Shown: piece by piece, positions 1-9,400 of the stretch
Layout of the letters: every line of letters starts with the position of its first letter
How positions within the stretch are numbered: position 1 is the first letter of the stretch
Source of the DNA: Tenericutes bacterium HGW-Tenericutes-5
GTDB lineage: Bacteria; Bacillota_I; Bacilli_A; Izemoplasmatales; Hujiaoplasmataceae
Reading direction: 5' to 3'
Assembly (NCBI GenBank): GCA_002839125.1
Contig: PGXI01000030.1
Location: 1 to 13,247 of the forward strand
DNA: 13,247 nucleotides
The notes under the pieces: model-generated
Databases searched by the model: none
What the model was told of the DNA's origin: nothing
What the model saw: the letters and a program-made list of their open reading frames with translations, nothing else
Translations under genes and position numbers: made by a program

Positions 1-1466
1 ATTGGTTAATAACTCTTTTAGCGTTTGCAGGTTTTGTCCAATACTTCTTTATTCGTAGAGAGAGTTTAGCTGCTTTACCTCTGCATTTATGTAATACAGC
101 TGTTATTCTTTTATTGTTTGCGGTGGTATTTAGGATAAAAAGATTTTTTTACTTCTCGTATTTTGCTAATGTATTAGGTGCGATAGCCGCTATTATATTA
201 CCAAATTACAGTAGCGACTTCTTTTCTTACTCGGTAATTCATTTTGGGTACAACCATCTATACGCTTTCGTTATTCCAATATTAGCAGTGGCTTTTCATA
301 CATTTCCAAGACCAAACCTAAGTCATATGTACAAAGCTTTAGCCGTCTTCTCTGTTTACTTTGTAGTAGTTATATTCCTTAATGCCTGGTTTAACAACTA
401 TACTTCAGTAGATTATTTCTTTACTTATAGTGATTTTTTAACTGACATGTTTGGGATAAGGGAACTGCAGTATAATAACGTTTTAGAATTTAGTTTTAGA
501 GACCTAACCTTTAGATTTTTCTGGGCTTTTCAATTGATCTATTATTTTGTTTTTATAATCTTAATGTTTGCAAGTTGGTTTGTCTATGATGCGTTTTACC
601 AAATGGTTGACCAGCACTATCTATTGAGACAAAAACAAAAGAAGATGAGAGTAGATCATTTGCGAATGCTGGAATTATTAGATGGAAGAAAACCTAGTGA
701 ACCGATGAATCCTGGAGGTGCTGATATGATTAAAATAAGTCATTTTTCAAAAAGATATGGACAATCAGAAAGATACGCTGTGAAAGATTTTTCTTTGGAA
801 GTTTTAGGAGGAGAAATTTACGGCTTTTTAGGACATAACGGTGCTGGTAAATCCACAACGATAAAAAGCATCGTGGGGATTCAATCAATTACTGAAGGCG
901 AAATTGAGGTTTGTGGTTACTCAATAAAATCTCAACCTCTAGAAGCTAAACTAAGAATCGGTTATGTGTCTGATAACCATGCTGTTTATGAAAAATTAAC
1001 AGGAAGAGAATATATCAATTATGTTGCCGATCTTTATCGAGTCTCAAAAGACTTAAGAGATCAAAGGTTAAATGATTTGGCAGAAAAACTTTCTCTATCA
1101 CATGCGATAGATCAAATGATTAAATCCTACTCTCATGGGATGAAACAAAAATTAGTCGTTATAGCTTCTTTGATTCACGAACCACCAGTTTGGATATTAG
1201 ATGAACCTTTAACAGGACTAGATCCAATTTCTTCCTATCAAATTAAAGAAATTATGAGAGAACACGCAAAAAAAGGAAACATTGTCTTTTTCTCAAGTCA
1301 TGTTATTGAAGTTGTGGAAAAGATTTGTACTAAAATTGCTGTTATCACTCAAGGTGAATTAACGGGAGTTTATGATATCAACGTTTTAAAAGATAAAAAT
1401 GTCTCCTTAGAAGAACTCTACATGAAAGGCATAAAAAACGCAAAAGTAGAGGTTAATCATGCTTGA
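1..1466 (+). CDS. YwaF/TMEM164-like membrane domain fused in frame to ABC transporter ATPase (5' partial)
   Basis: The frame is open from the first complete codon at 3, with no in-frame ATG before the membrane region, so the gene starts upstream; the TTG at 114 is mid-domain and not a credible start. The membrane part (to about 620) has several hydrophobic helices and YwaF/TMEM164 hallmarks: an LHLC motif (Cys codon 90-92) and, 55 codons later, a His (255-257). A basic linker follows, then a complete ABC ATPase: Walker A GHNGAGKST (831-857), signature YSHGMKQ (from 1128), Walker B VWILDEP (1188-1208) and H-loop SSH (1293-1301). The ATPase should energise the permease encoded next, with which it overlaps by 8 bp. 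The YwaF role in bacteria is not established; the animal relative TMEM164 is reported as a phospholipid acyltransferase using a Cys/His pair. The fusion may be one polypeptide or two in-frame products (see the internal start at 726). Confidence 0.85.
   Translation, partial: WLITLLAFAGFVQYFFIRRESLAALPLHLCNTAVILLLFAVVFRIKRFFYFSYFANVLGAIAAIILPNYSSDFFSYSVIHFGYNHLYAFVIPILAVAFHTFPRPNLSHMYKALAVFSVYFVVVIFLNAWFNNYTSVDYFFTYSDFLTDMFGIRELQYNNVLEFSFRDLTFRFFWAFQLIYYFVFIILMFASWFVYDAFYQMVDQHYLLRQKQKKMRVDHLRMLELLDGRKPSEPMNPGGADMIKISHFSKRYGQSERYAVKDFSLEVLGGEIYGFLGHNGAGKSTTIKSIVGIQSITEGEIEVCGYSIKSQPLEAKLRIGYVSDNHAVYEKLTGREYINYVADLYRVSKDLRDQRLNDLAEKLSLSHAIDQMIKSYSHGMKQKLVVIASLIHEPPVWILDEPLTGLDPISSYQIKEIMREHAKKGNIVFFSSHVIEVVEKICTKIAVITQGELTGVYDINVLKDKNVSLEELYMKGIKNAKVEVNHA
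714..728 (+). promoter_or_regulatory. Internal Shine-Dalgarno and ATG for a stand-alone ABC ATPase
   Basis: GGAGGTG at 714-720 lies 5 nt before an in-frame ATG at 726, exactly where the ABC ATPase fold begins (MIKISHFSKRYG). A separate 246-residue ATPase from here would be normal length for an ABC-2 type ATPase. The site is encoded as Pro-Gly-Gly-Ala-Asp in the linker after the YwaF-like domain. I infer that the ATPase is, or was, translated independently and that the upstream stop codon was lost. Confidence 0.7.
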
Positions 1467-3069
1467 AAGAATTAAAATACTGACTCTTTTACAACTTAGT
1501 AATAAGTCACGAATGTATGTTAAGGGTTCAAAACGAATCTACACTCATATTGCTATCAGAACAGCCATAATAATTGCTTTGACAGTGGCTGTTACATTAG
1601 CTTTACATGTCCTTAAGAACATCCTATATATTCCTGTTAACGAGTTTTTATTAATTTTTTTACTAATGTTTACACAAGGATTAAATATTGTGGTGTCAAT
1701 AGTATCGTTAGTCAGCGACTTATATCAAAGTAAAGACAATCAAATATTGTTCTCATTAGCGGCAAAAAATGACGAAATTTTTATTAGTAAAATATTAGTA
1801 TATTATGTTAATGAGTTTGTTAGAAATCTATTTTTACTAATACCAATACTAATTGGTTTTGGAATTATATCTGGATTAGGGTTTCTGTATTATTTTAGTT
1901 TGACTTTTGTACTATTTTTCTTACCATTTATTTCTATAGGTATTGCAGCTTTTATCTCGATGCCGATAACTTTCTTTTTGAATTTTATTAAAAGACATAA
2001 TCTATTATCAGGTATTTTGACGTTATTGTTTGTCTTGTTGACATTCTATTTTACTTACTACATTGTAAATCAAATTCCAACACCAATAAGAATTGTTCAA
2101 TTATATAATCGCTTTGTTTTATCATTATCACTAGCGATTCAAAAAACAGTTAAATTTGGTACGATTTATACAGCCATTGGAAAGATGCTTTTTGGCTATA
2201 ATTATTTACTTAACTTATTATTTTTGATTTTAACAGTTTCAGGCTTAGGAGTTCTAAACTATCTTGTGTCAAAACCAGTTTATTTTAGATTGATGTCATT
2301 TTCTCAAGAAAATACAATCACAAAAAAAATCAAGAATAAGCCTTTTGAAACAAGAACGTTATTCTTTACATTCTTCAAGAAAGAGTTCACAATCGCTAGA
2401 AGAAGTCTTAATGAACTACTTAATAATTACGGGTTATTATTAACGTTGCCTTTTTTCATGTATATTCTCAACTATATATATATGGGAATGAATAGATCCA
2501 GTTTTGGAAATCAAGTAGTTTTGATATTAAATGTTATAATTACGCTTTTAATTGTAACTGGTTCAAATACAGCTTCTGCAACAGCAATTACAAAAGAAGG
2601 ATATGAATTTGTTTTGTTAAAAACCGCACCATATAATACTTCAAGAATGGCCTGGGCTAAAATCATATTTAATATGATATTTACGTTTTTGATGATTGCA
2701 TTCAGTTTCGTTTTATTTGCACAAGCTTTGCCGGTGTTTCCAAAAGATAATATTTGGTTACTTTATGTGTTTGTTGTAATTGTAAACTCTGGTCATATAC
2801 TCTGGTCGTTCCAAATAGATTTATTAGCGCCAAAGTTATCTGATTATGCAGCTACTGGATCAATAACAAACAATCAAAATGTTAGCAAGTCCTTGTCAAT
2901 TGGCTTATGGTTGTCATTGTTTTTTGGAGTGATTTCAATATTTGCTTTTGTGTTTGCAAAAGATATTGGTTGGTATATTATGATTGGTTTAGCTACTATA
3001 TTTTTGCTTTATCGATTGTTTACATTCCACACTTATTTAAAAGCATATTTCGATGATATTGAATATTAA
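1459..3069 (+). CDS. ABC-2 type transporter permease
   Basis: This 536-residue, very hydrophobic protein has roughly a dozen membrane segments arranged in two halves, separated by a charged cytoplasmic stretch (about residues 280-325, KKIKNKPFETRTLFF...KKEFTIARRS). That layout fits the large putative ABC exporters whose ATPase is a separate subunit. The ATG at 1459 overlaps the end of the ATPase frame by 8 bp and is preceded by AGAGG at 1448-1452, so the two are translationally linked and probably form one transporter. There is no substrate signature. Its place before two exported proteins suggests export or envelope work, but this is inference. The assignment to a multi-pass ABC permease is firm; the exact subfamily is not. 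Confidence 0.85.
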   Translation: MLERIKILTLLQLSNKSRMYVKGSKRIYTHIAIRTAIIIALTVAVTLALHVLKNILYIPVNEFLLIFLLMFTQGLNIVVSIVSLVSDLYQSKDNQILFSLAAKNDEIFISKILVYYVNEFVRNLFLLIPILIGFGIISGLGFLYYFSLTFVLFFLPFISIGIAAFISMPITFFLNFIKRHNLLSGILTLLFVLLTFYFTYYIVNQIPTPIRIVQLYNRFVLSLSLAIQKTVKFGTIYTAIGKMLFGYNYLLNLLFLILTVSGLGVLNYLVSKPVYFRLMSFSQENTITKKIKNKPFETRTLFFTFFKKEFTIARRSLNELLNNYGLLLTLPFFMYILNYIYMGMNRSSFGNQVVLILNVIITLLIVTGSNTASATAITKEGYEFVLLKTAPYNTSRMAWAKIIFNMIFTFLMIAFSFVLFAQALPVFPKDNIWLLYVFVVIVNSGHILWSFQIDLLAPKLSDYAATGSITNNQNVSKSLSIGLWLSLFFGVISIFAFVFAKDIGWYIMIGLATIFLLYRLFTFHTYLKAYFDDIEY

Positions 3070-3070
3070 A

Positions 3071-3086
3071 GGGGGTAAATTTGATG
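3071..3086 (+). promoter_or_regulatory. Ribosome binding site deciding the start at 3084
   Basis: GGGGGT at 3071-3076 lies 7 nt before the ATG at 3084. The adjacent in-frame TTG at 3081 would be only 4 nt away and is a weaker start, so ATG 3084 is chosen. Confidence 0.65.
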
Positions 3087-3530
3087 AATAAAAAAATACT
3101 TCTAGTACTGGTTTTGGTATTCAGTATTTTCTCGATAATCTTGATTGCTGTTTGGGGAACATTACCAGAAAATCCAAGTAACATTGAGTTAGAAACTATT
3201 TCGATTGCAGAATATGATGAAACTAATGATGATGGAGATAAGTTTAAAAATGTTACGGATATTGTTACCGAAAATGATAATATCTATATTATTGAATATA
3301 CAATATTTCCTGATAATGCCAATGTTGATATTCAAGCTACAACAACCGCTGAAGGGATTAATATTCAAGTAGATTCGATAGAAAGAAAAATTTATGTAAT
3401 TTATGATTTGCAATCAATTGCCAATAAAAGAACGATCACGATTCAGATTAAAGATAAGAATACTCAGTTTTTCGATGAATTAACACTATGGTTTAAAACA
3501 CCTGACGTAATCATAGTCCCAGAAATTTAA
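3084..3530 (+). CDS. Small single-pass anchored extracytoplasmic protein, unknown function
   Basis: I do not recognise this 148-residue protein. It starts with Met-Asn-Lys-Lys followed by one hydrophobic helix (about residues 5-24) without a lipobox Cys, so it is either an uncleaved N-terminal anchor or an ordinary signal peptide. The remainder (about 30-148) is acidic and beta-rich, with alternating hydrophobic residues. A 'TIFPDNANVDI' stretch recalls bacterial Ig-like (Big_2-type) domains, but that match is weak. It begins 14 nt after the permease stop, and its own stop is directly followed by the Shine-Dalgarno site of the giant lipoprotein gene, so all three should be co-transcribed. A role as accessory surface protein to the lipoprotein or transporter is inferred from position only. 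Confidence 0.75.
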   Translation: MNKKILLVLVLVFSIFSIILIAVWGTLPENPSNIELETISIAEYDETNDDGDKFKNVTDIVTENDNIYIIEYTIFPDNANVDIQATTTAEGINIQVDSIERKIYVIYDLQSIANKRTITIQIKDKNTQFFDELTLWFKTPDVIIVPEI

Positions 3531-3542
3531 GGAGGGGAAAAT

Positions 3543-6143
3543 ATGAAGAAATATTTATTAAGTTTTACTTTTATATTTTTTATGTTATTTATTGTTGCCT
3601 GCGGTAATCGTAGTGTAACAGTCTCATTTGATGCTCAAGGAGGATCGGCGGTTGAAGCGATTACAATCACGCAATTAACAGAAATCACTGAACCTGTCCC
3701 GCTGAGAGAGGGATATAGTTTTAGAGGTTGGTATGAAGAATCAACCTTTGAAACTCAATTCGATTTTGCTGAAGGAGCTACTAGAAATATCACACTTTAT
3801 GCTAAATGGGAGATAAATCAGTATACTCTTAGCTTTGAAACCAATAATGGAACAGCGATTGCGGATATTACTGCTAATTGTCAAGCGACAATAACCCTAC
3901 CATCGAACTTAAATAAAGAAGGATACACTTTTGGTGGTTGGTACTCTGATAGTAATTTTGAAACACCTTTCCAAGCAACTAGAATGGTAGCTAGTGACAT
4001 GACGCTTTATGCAAAATGGAATCCTATTTTTTATCAGGTAGAATTTTATTCTGACAATAATTTAGTCACAACACTTTCTGTTCAACATGGTTCAACAATA
4101 GATCAACTACCAGCCATTCCTCAAAGAGTTGGATTCAATGCTTCATGGGATTATGATGGAAGTGAAATCATAGAAAATGATAGAATTGATGCAGTTTATG
4201 AGATAAAAGTGTATACTGTTTCCTTTATTGACCAATGGGATCATGTATACTTTACTTATCAAGTCAACCATGGAGATTTGGTTCCAGAGATAACAAATAA
4301 TCCAGAAAAGATTGGTTATACTTTTGCTGGTTATTCAGAGAATTTAACTGAACTAGTAATTACAGAAGATATTGAGATTGAGGTTTTCTTTACACCGATT
4401 AGTTTTATCGTAAACTTTAGAGTTCAAGGTTCGCAAGTTAAAAGTGAAACGGTTCTTTACGGCCAATCAGCTACTGCACCAACCGTTAATGTGCCTGGTT
4501 ATACCTTTGATTCTTGGGACAAGAATTTTGATAACGTTACATCAAACCTAGAAGTTAATGCAATTTTGACTCCTAATGACTATGATATAATACTTCATGG
4601 TAATGGTGGATTATTTGGTGAAAATGAAACTGATATTATTACACAACCTTATCAAAGTTCTGTAACCCATACGGATATTCCAATAAGAGAAGGTTATCAA
4701 TTCTCAGGGTGGTATTTGAACGCTGAGGGTACAGGAAGTCCTATTTCTTTAACAAATTATTCAATGCCTTTAAACGGAATTGATTTATATGCAAAATGGG
4801 AAGCTATTAGTTATACTATTACCTACCACGATTTATTCGGAACTCAAAATGGTAACCCAACAACTTATAAAATAACAGACAGTTTTATTTTATCAAATCC
4901 AACGTCAAGAGTTGGGTATACCTTCATTGGTTGGTTTGATGGAGCTGAAGTTGAAAATCAAGTAACGGAAATTCAATTAGGTACAACTGGTAATCTTAAT
5001 CTTTACGCTCGTTGGGAACCAAAAGAATACACAATTACATTTAATTCAAGTGGCGGAGATTTTGTCGCTCCTTTAAGCGTTTTATTTGATGAAGAATTCA
5101 TCTTGCCAGCTACAGTAAAAACAGGTTATACCTTTATTGAATGGCAATTAGATGGAGTGACGTTTGATTCTGGAACATGGACTTTAACTAATAATATTAC
5201 ATTAGTAGCAGTGTTTGAAGCAAACGAATATACAATAACATTTGATGCTAATGGAGGAGTAGCAATTCTTCCATTAACAGTAACCTATGATCAAGCATTT
5301 ATTCTTCCAACACCTGTTAAAACAGGTTATACATTCGTTGAATGGCAATTAGAGGGAGTAGGTTTTATTTCTGGAACATGGACTTTAACAGAAAACATAA
5401 CACTAGTTGCCTCTTATAATGTCAATGTTTATACTTTAAATTATTTAAATCTTAATGGGACAACCCACAGTAATCCTATTAACTATACAATTGAAACACC
5501 TTCCTTTGTATTGTTGGATCCAAGTAATAGAACAGGGTATACATTTATTGGTTGGTTTACATCGCTAAGTGGTGGAACTGAGGTAAGTGAAATCACACTT
5601 GGAACTACTGGAAACAAAACATTATATGCAAGGTGGCTTGCAAATGAATACACAATAAGTTTTGATTCAACGGGTGGTTCACCTATAGCGGATATGACCG
5701 TAACTTTTGGACAAAGTTTTATTTTGCCAGAACCAACTCAACCAGGATTCAATTTTGCTGGATGGACTTATAATGCAGAAGCATTTGGCTCAGGAGTTTA
5801 CAATATCGCTGCCAATATTACTTTAGTAGCAGTGTGGACAGAGTGGCCTGTAATAGATTTTGTTTCTAACGGTGGTTCTTATGTAGCTAGCATCTCTAAA
5901 GCTCCTGGTGATACTGTTGTAGAACCAACATCACCAACGAGAACAGGATATACATTCTTAGGTTGGTATCTTGATGACGGTACTTTCTTGAATGAATATA
6001 CATTTACGGTAATGCCTTTAGAAGATATAATGCTTTATGCTAATTGGCAGGCAAATGATTACACAATAACATTCGCTACTGATGGCGGAGATGAAATTAT
6101 TCCTTTAACCGTAACCTATGATCAACATTTACGCTTCCAATAG
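3543..6143 (+). CDS. N-terminal fragment of giant lipoprotein: signal peptide, lipobox, InlB repeats 1-12 and part of 13
   Basis: GGAGGG at 3531-3536 lies 6 nt before the ATG at 3543. Residues 1-20 form a lipoprotein signal peptide: two Lys, a hydrophobic core and lipobox I-V-A-C with Cys20 as the lipidated residue. Repeats of 58-77 residues follow, typically opening Tyr-Thr-Ile-Thr-Phe plus a Gly-Gly, then GYTFxGW and ending LYAKW or LVAVW, the pattern of the InlB B-repeat/Listeria-Bacteroides family. As read, the frame ends at TAG 6141-6143 after six out-of-frame codons (from 6126). If translated, the 866-residue product would be a lipid-anchored repeat stalk lacking the whole distal part, and could still be displayed on the surface. 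Confidence 0.85.
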   Translation: MKKYLLSFTFIFFMLFIVACGNRSVTVSFDAQGGSAVEAITITQLTEITEPVPLREGYSFRGWYEESTFETQFDFAEGATRNITLYAKWEINQYTLSFETNNGTAIADITANCQATITLPSNLNKEGYTFGGWYSDSNFETPFQATRMVASDMTLYAKWNPIFYQVEFYSDNNLVTTLSVQHGSTIDQLPAIPQRVGFNASWDYDGSEIIENDRIDAVYEIKVYTVSFIDQWDHVYFTYQVNHGDLVPEITNNPEKIGYTFAGYSENLTELVITEDIEIEVFFTPISFIVNFRVQGSQVKSETVLYGQSATAPTVNVPGYTFDSWDKNFDNVTSNLEVNAILTPNDYDIILHGNGGLFGENETDIITQPYQSSVTHTDIPIREGYQFSGWYLNAEGTGSPISLTNYSMPLNGIDLYAKWEAISYTITYHDLFGTQNGNPTTYKITDSFILSNPTSRVGYTFIGWFDGAEVENQVTEIQLGTTGNLNLYARWEPKEYTITFNSSGGDFVAPLSVLFDEEFILPATVKTGYTFIEWQLDGVTFDSGTWTLTNNITLVAVFEANEYTITFDANGGVAILPLTVTYDQAFILPTPVKTGYTFVEWQLEGVGFISGTWTLTENITLVASYNVNVYTLNYLNLNGTTHSNPINYTIETPSFVLLDPSNRTGYTFIGWFTSLSGGTEVSEITLGTTGNKTLYARWLANEYTISFDSTGGSPIADMTVTFGQSFILPEPTQPGFNFAGWTYNAEAFGSGVYNIAANITLVAVWTEWPVIDFVSNGGSYVASISKAPGDTVVEPTSPTRTGYTFLGWYLDDGTFLNEYTFTVMPLEDIMLYANWQANDYTITFATDGGDEIIPLTVTYDQHLRFQ
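5229..5648 (+). repeat. B-A repeat dimer, copy 1
   Basis: A 201-nt type B unit is followed by a 219-nt type A unit. The same order and lengths recur at 6060-6478, apart from the missing base there. The shared 15-mer at 5280-5294 and 6111-6125 ends exactly at the deletion in copy 2, where copy 1 has a G (5295). Confidence 0.7.
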
Positions 6144-6478
6144 CAGTAAAATCTGGGTATACATTTGTTGAATGGCTATATGAAGGTGTAGCTTTTGAAT
6201 CTGGTACTTGGAATATTGATGGAGATATAACTTTAGTGGCTTCATATCAAGTTATTACTTATTCCATAACCTATCTTAACTTGGAAGAAACAACTACATC
6301 AAACCCTACTAGTTACACTATTGAAACACCAAATATTACACTAACGTCACCAACATCAAGAACCGGATACAATTTCGTTGGTTGGTTTACTGAGTTAACT
6401 GGCGGTGTACAAGTTACTTCAATTCCAGTAGGTTCAACTGAAGATAAAATATTGTATGCTCGATGGGAAGCAATTACT
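6060..6478 (+). repeat. B-A repeat dimer, copy 2, carrying the frameshift
   Basis: The B unit is 200 nt (6060-6259) against 201 nt in the other B units, and the A unit is 219 nt (6260-6478), matching copy 1. The one-base shortfall in the B unit is an internal measure of the deletion, independent of any database. Confidence 0.7.
6123..6130 (+). other. Single-base deletion site (frameshift)
   Basis: Copy 1 reads TATGATCAAGCATTT (5286-5300). This copy reads the same without the G (CAACATTT at 6123-6130). Adding one base gives Gln861-Ala-Phe-Thr-Leu-Pro and runs on into GYTFVEW in the downstream frame. There is no homopolymer at the site, so simple slippage is not the obvious cause. Confidence 0.8.
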
Positions 6479-9400
6479 TATACAATAACCTTCGATATTG
6501 ATGGAGTTGAAACTTATGTATATGTTCCTTACATGGAAAATATTCAATTAGTAGATATTCCAGCTATACCTTCAAAAGTAAATTATGATTTAACAACACC
6601 TTACTGGGACACTGACCCAACTACTCATGTTGTAACAGGCAACTTTACTTTTACAGCAATTTATGTTGGAAATCCAATGACAGTTACTTATAATACTGGG
6701 GAAGGTTCTACAATTGATCCTGATACGGTTGCTTATGGTTTGACATTGGCCACTCCTGCATCACCAACAAGAAACGGTTATACATTCCTTGCCTGGTATA
6801 TAGATAGCGAACTTACAACTCTTTATGATTTTAATGATCCAGTAGTATCTTCAATAACACTTTATGCGGCTTGGCAATTAGATTTCTATACTTGGGAAAT
6901 TGAATCAATATTCTTAAAAGAAGATTTAAATGATCCTAATATTGTAATTCTAGATCCATCACAACCGGCAATTACTACAACATTTATTAATTTATATTAC
7001 GGACTTGAAAGAAATCCAGTTCAAATATATGAAGGGTATGTCTTTGATTATTTCGTTTATGACGGCGTAGAGTATTCTGACATTGAACAATTAATTATGG
7101 TTACTGGTAATAGAACGGGACTAGATAAGATTCAAGTTTATTATAGAAAGATAATTCTTACAATTACTTTCGCTCAAGATCCGGATCTATTTACAACACC
7201 TGAGGAAGCAATTATTACATTTAAAATCTATTATAACGATACATTCTTACTTGCTAACGCACCAGCCTTGGTTCAACCAAGTGGTGGTTTAGCAGTTTGG
7301 GATAGAACTCAATTTGATAATATGAAGGAAAGTATTGTAGTATATGCTATTTACTATCAAACTGGTGTTAAAACAGTCACTTTCCTAGATCGTGGAATTA
7401 TTAAATACATTGCATCTGCTATAAACGATTTAGGACAACCGATTTTAGAAGTAATTGGAGCAGATTCAATCCTTTGGGATCTTTATCGTCCTGGTTATAA
7501 ATTCTTAGGTTGGTTTGACGCAGAAACTGGTGGTAATAAAATTATTCAAGGGGATTTATTATTTAGTCAATTCCCTGACATAATGACTAATCTTTATGCA
7601 CAGTGGGAACAACTTACACCATTTACAACACCTACAAATATTGACATCACCGCTGATGAAACACAAATAGTAATTTCTTGGGATATCAATCCAGCAACAA
7701 TCAATGGTTTACAACCAGCTGGATATGAGTTCGTACTAAATAACCAACTTATTACTGGACTTATAACAGTACCAACACTTTCAGTAAATACTTATACTTT
7801 AACGCTTTTATCAACCAATCCTGAATATGTATTATTCCAAGAATTGGTTAACCCAGGTACTCATAATTTAACGATAAGAGCTTTGGGTGATGAAGATAAT
7901 CATTATCATAGTGAAGTTTCAGAAGTGTTTGAATTTGTTAACGAATCAATCTTTAGCGGCGATCCAACAGAAGTAGCTGTCTATGATTACTTTATCATTG
8001 AAACATTTGAAGAAACAAAACGTTATATATTCTATACAAATCTAGACTATCAATTTGGCTTAAGTTATACATTTGAAATTGTAACTGGACAAGAATTCGC
8101 AACTGCGAATGCTAATACGATTTCAACTAATGGCATCTCCGGGTCTTTCAAATTTAGAATGATTAGAGATGGTTATCCAACAGTTGTTTATGATGCCTTA
8201 GTAGTTCATGACATCAAACAATTCGATATTGGTTCTAACTATCAAAACTATCTTGATGCTAAAGAAGTTGGATCAGCATTCTTAGATCAAGCAGTGGATT
8301 ATTATGTGGGTTATGCTAATGAGTTTTATTTGGACTTGAGAATGGTTAATAACCAAGGTTCAAGAATTCCACTAGCACAGACTTATTTAGATTATGAATT
8401 ATATGAATTAGTTGGAGAAACATATCAATTAGTTCCTGAAGCAAACGTAAGCAGTTATTTAAGTTTTGTTGGTGATAACCAAATTCAGCTTCAAGCTTCA
8501 ACTGTTGGTAAAACATTGAAACTAGTGGTTGAACCAAGATACCAAGCTAATGCTATGGTTGTTACACCGCTTGAATATATCTTTACAGTCAATGATGGTG
8601 TAAATGTCTTTAACAATCAACAATTAAAACAATACTTCGCTGATTTCAACGTTTCAACAATTAATATTCACGCGTCATTTAAAGCTGAACTATCTACAGA
8701 GCAAAAAAATTCAGACGGTTCTCCGATTAATAGAAGACCAACACTAGCAAATCCAATCACTGGTAATGCTTATCAAAGGTTCTCTACATCAATCGATGAT
8801 GATCAATTCACAATTGAAGGTAACTTCATGACAATCGATGGTAGCGAATTACCATTCAGTAATGCAGATAGTGGTAGTGGAACAGTAGGTTTTGCTCAAT
8901 CATTTGAAATCATCAGTGTTCAAATCGGGGTATTCTTCTATGGTGTAACAGATACGTCTTTAACAAACAATTTAAATAACAATCAATTTACTATGAACAA
9001 CTTAATCGTAAAAGGCAATACCTCAACGCCTTATGTTGATTTTAGCGGAACAGCTGAAGAAATCGAAATTCAAGAACGTTTGATGAGTAGAAACTCTGGT
9101 GGTTATACAGGTGTTATGGTAGCGAGCGGTTCATCTAACTTAAATAATTTAATTATTTTCAATACTGTTATCGCAGTTACTAACAATGCTTTTGGTTATA
9201 AAACAGATACAATGCCTACTTATATTACGATGGATTATGTAAAAGTATATAATTCATGGGCAAACAGTCTATATTCACATGGTGGTCTTGGTTTCTTACT
9301 TTATAATAGTGAAATCGGTCAATCGGGTGGTGCAGCTATCCATATGGTAGATACTAGACCTGCCGTTTTTGATGAATCTTATAACAAGATCTTCGATCCA

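Larger units (their letters stand above)
3615..7612 (+). repeat. Array of about 19 InlB B-type (Listeria-Bacteroides) protein repeats
   Basis: The repeats occupy about 4 kb of the lipoprotein gene. Two subtypes stand out. Type B units are 67 residues (GYTFxEWQ...SGTWTLTxNITLVA): 5028-5228, 5229-5429 and 6060-6259. Type A units are 72-73 residues (SNPxxYTIETP, then GYTFIGWF...LYARW): 4812-5027, 5430-5648 and 6260-6478. Units 3-5 and 15-19 are more diverged. DNA identity between neighbours is locally exact: 5168-5188 matches 5369-5389 over 21 nt at exactly one 201-nt period, which indicates tandem duplication. Confidence 0.85.

Noticed and set aside
114..116. TTG at 114 as the start of the first gene
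   Set aside because: The same frame is open to the window edge and codes for the family's LHLC motif upstream of 114, so the real start lies outside the window.
3189..3413. Minus-strand open frame of 74 codons under the small anchored protein
   Set aside because: It lacks a ribosome site, has an Ile/Asn-rich composition expected from the complement of AT-rich coding DNA, and fully overlaps a better gene.
6111..6143. Programmed ribosomal frameshift joining the two lipoprotein frames
   Set aside because: There is no slippery heptamer or homopolymer, and the sister repeats contain the missing base, so a plain one-base deletion explains it better.
6236..6238. GTG at 6236 as a true start for the second half of the lipoprotein
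   Set aside because: It is in the middle of a repeat (Val-Ala-Ser-Tyr), has no Shine-Dalgarno, and homology extends upstream in the same frame to 6128.
3615..7612. The repeats as a CRISPR array or non-coding satellite
   Set aside because: Units are about 180-230 nt, diverged at DNA level, stay in reading phase and code for a known protein repeat; there are no short identical repeats with unique spacers.
8346..8537. Minus-strand open frame of 63 codons in the lipoprotein gene
   Set aside because: It is a shadow of the plus-strand frame, with no start context and no recognisable domain.
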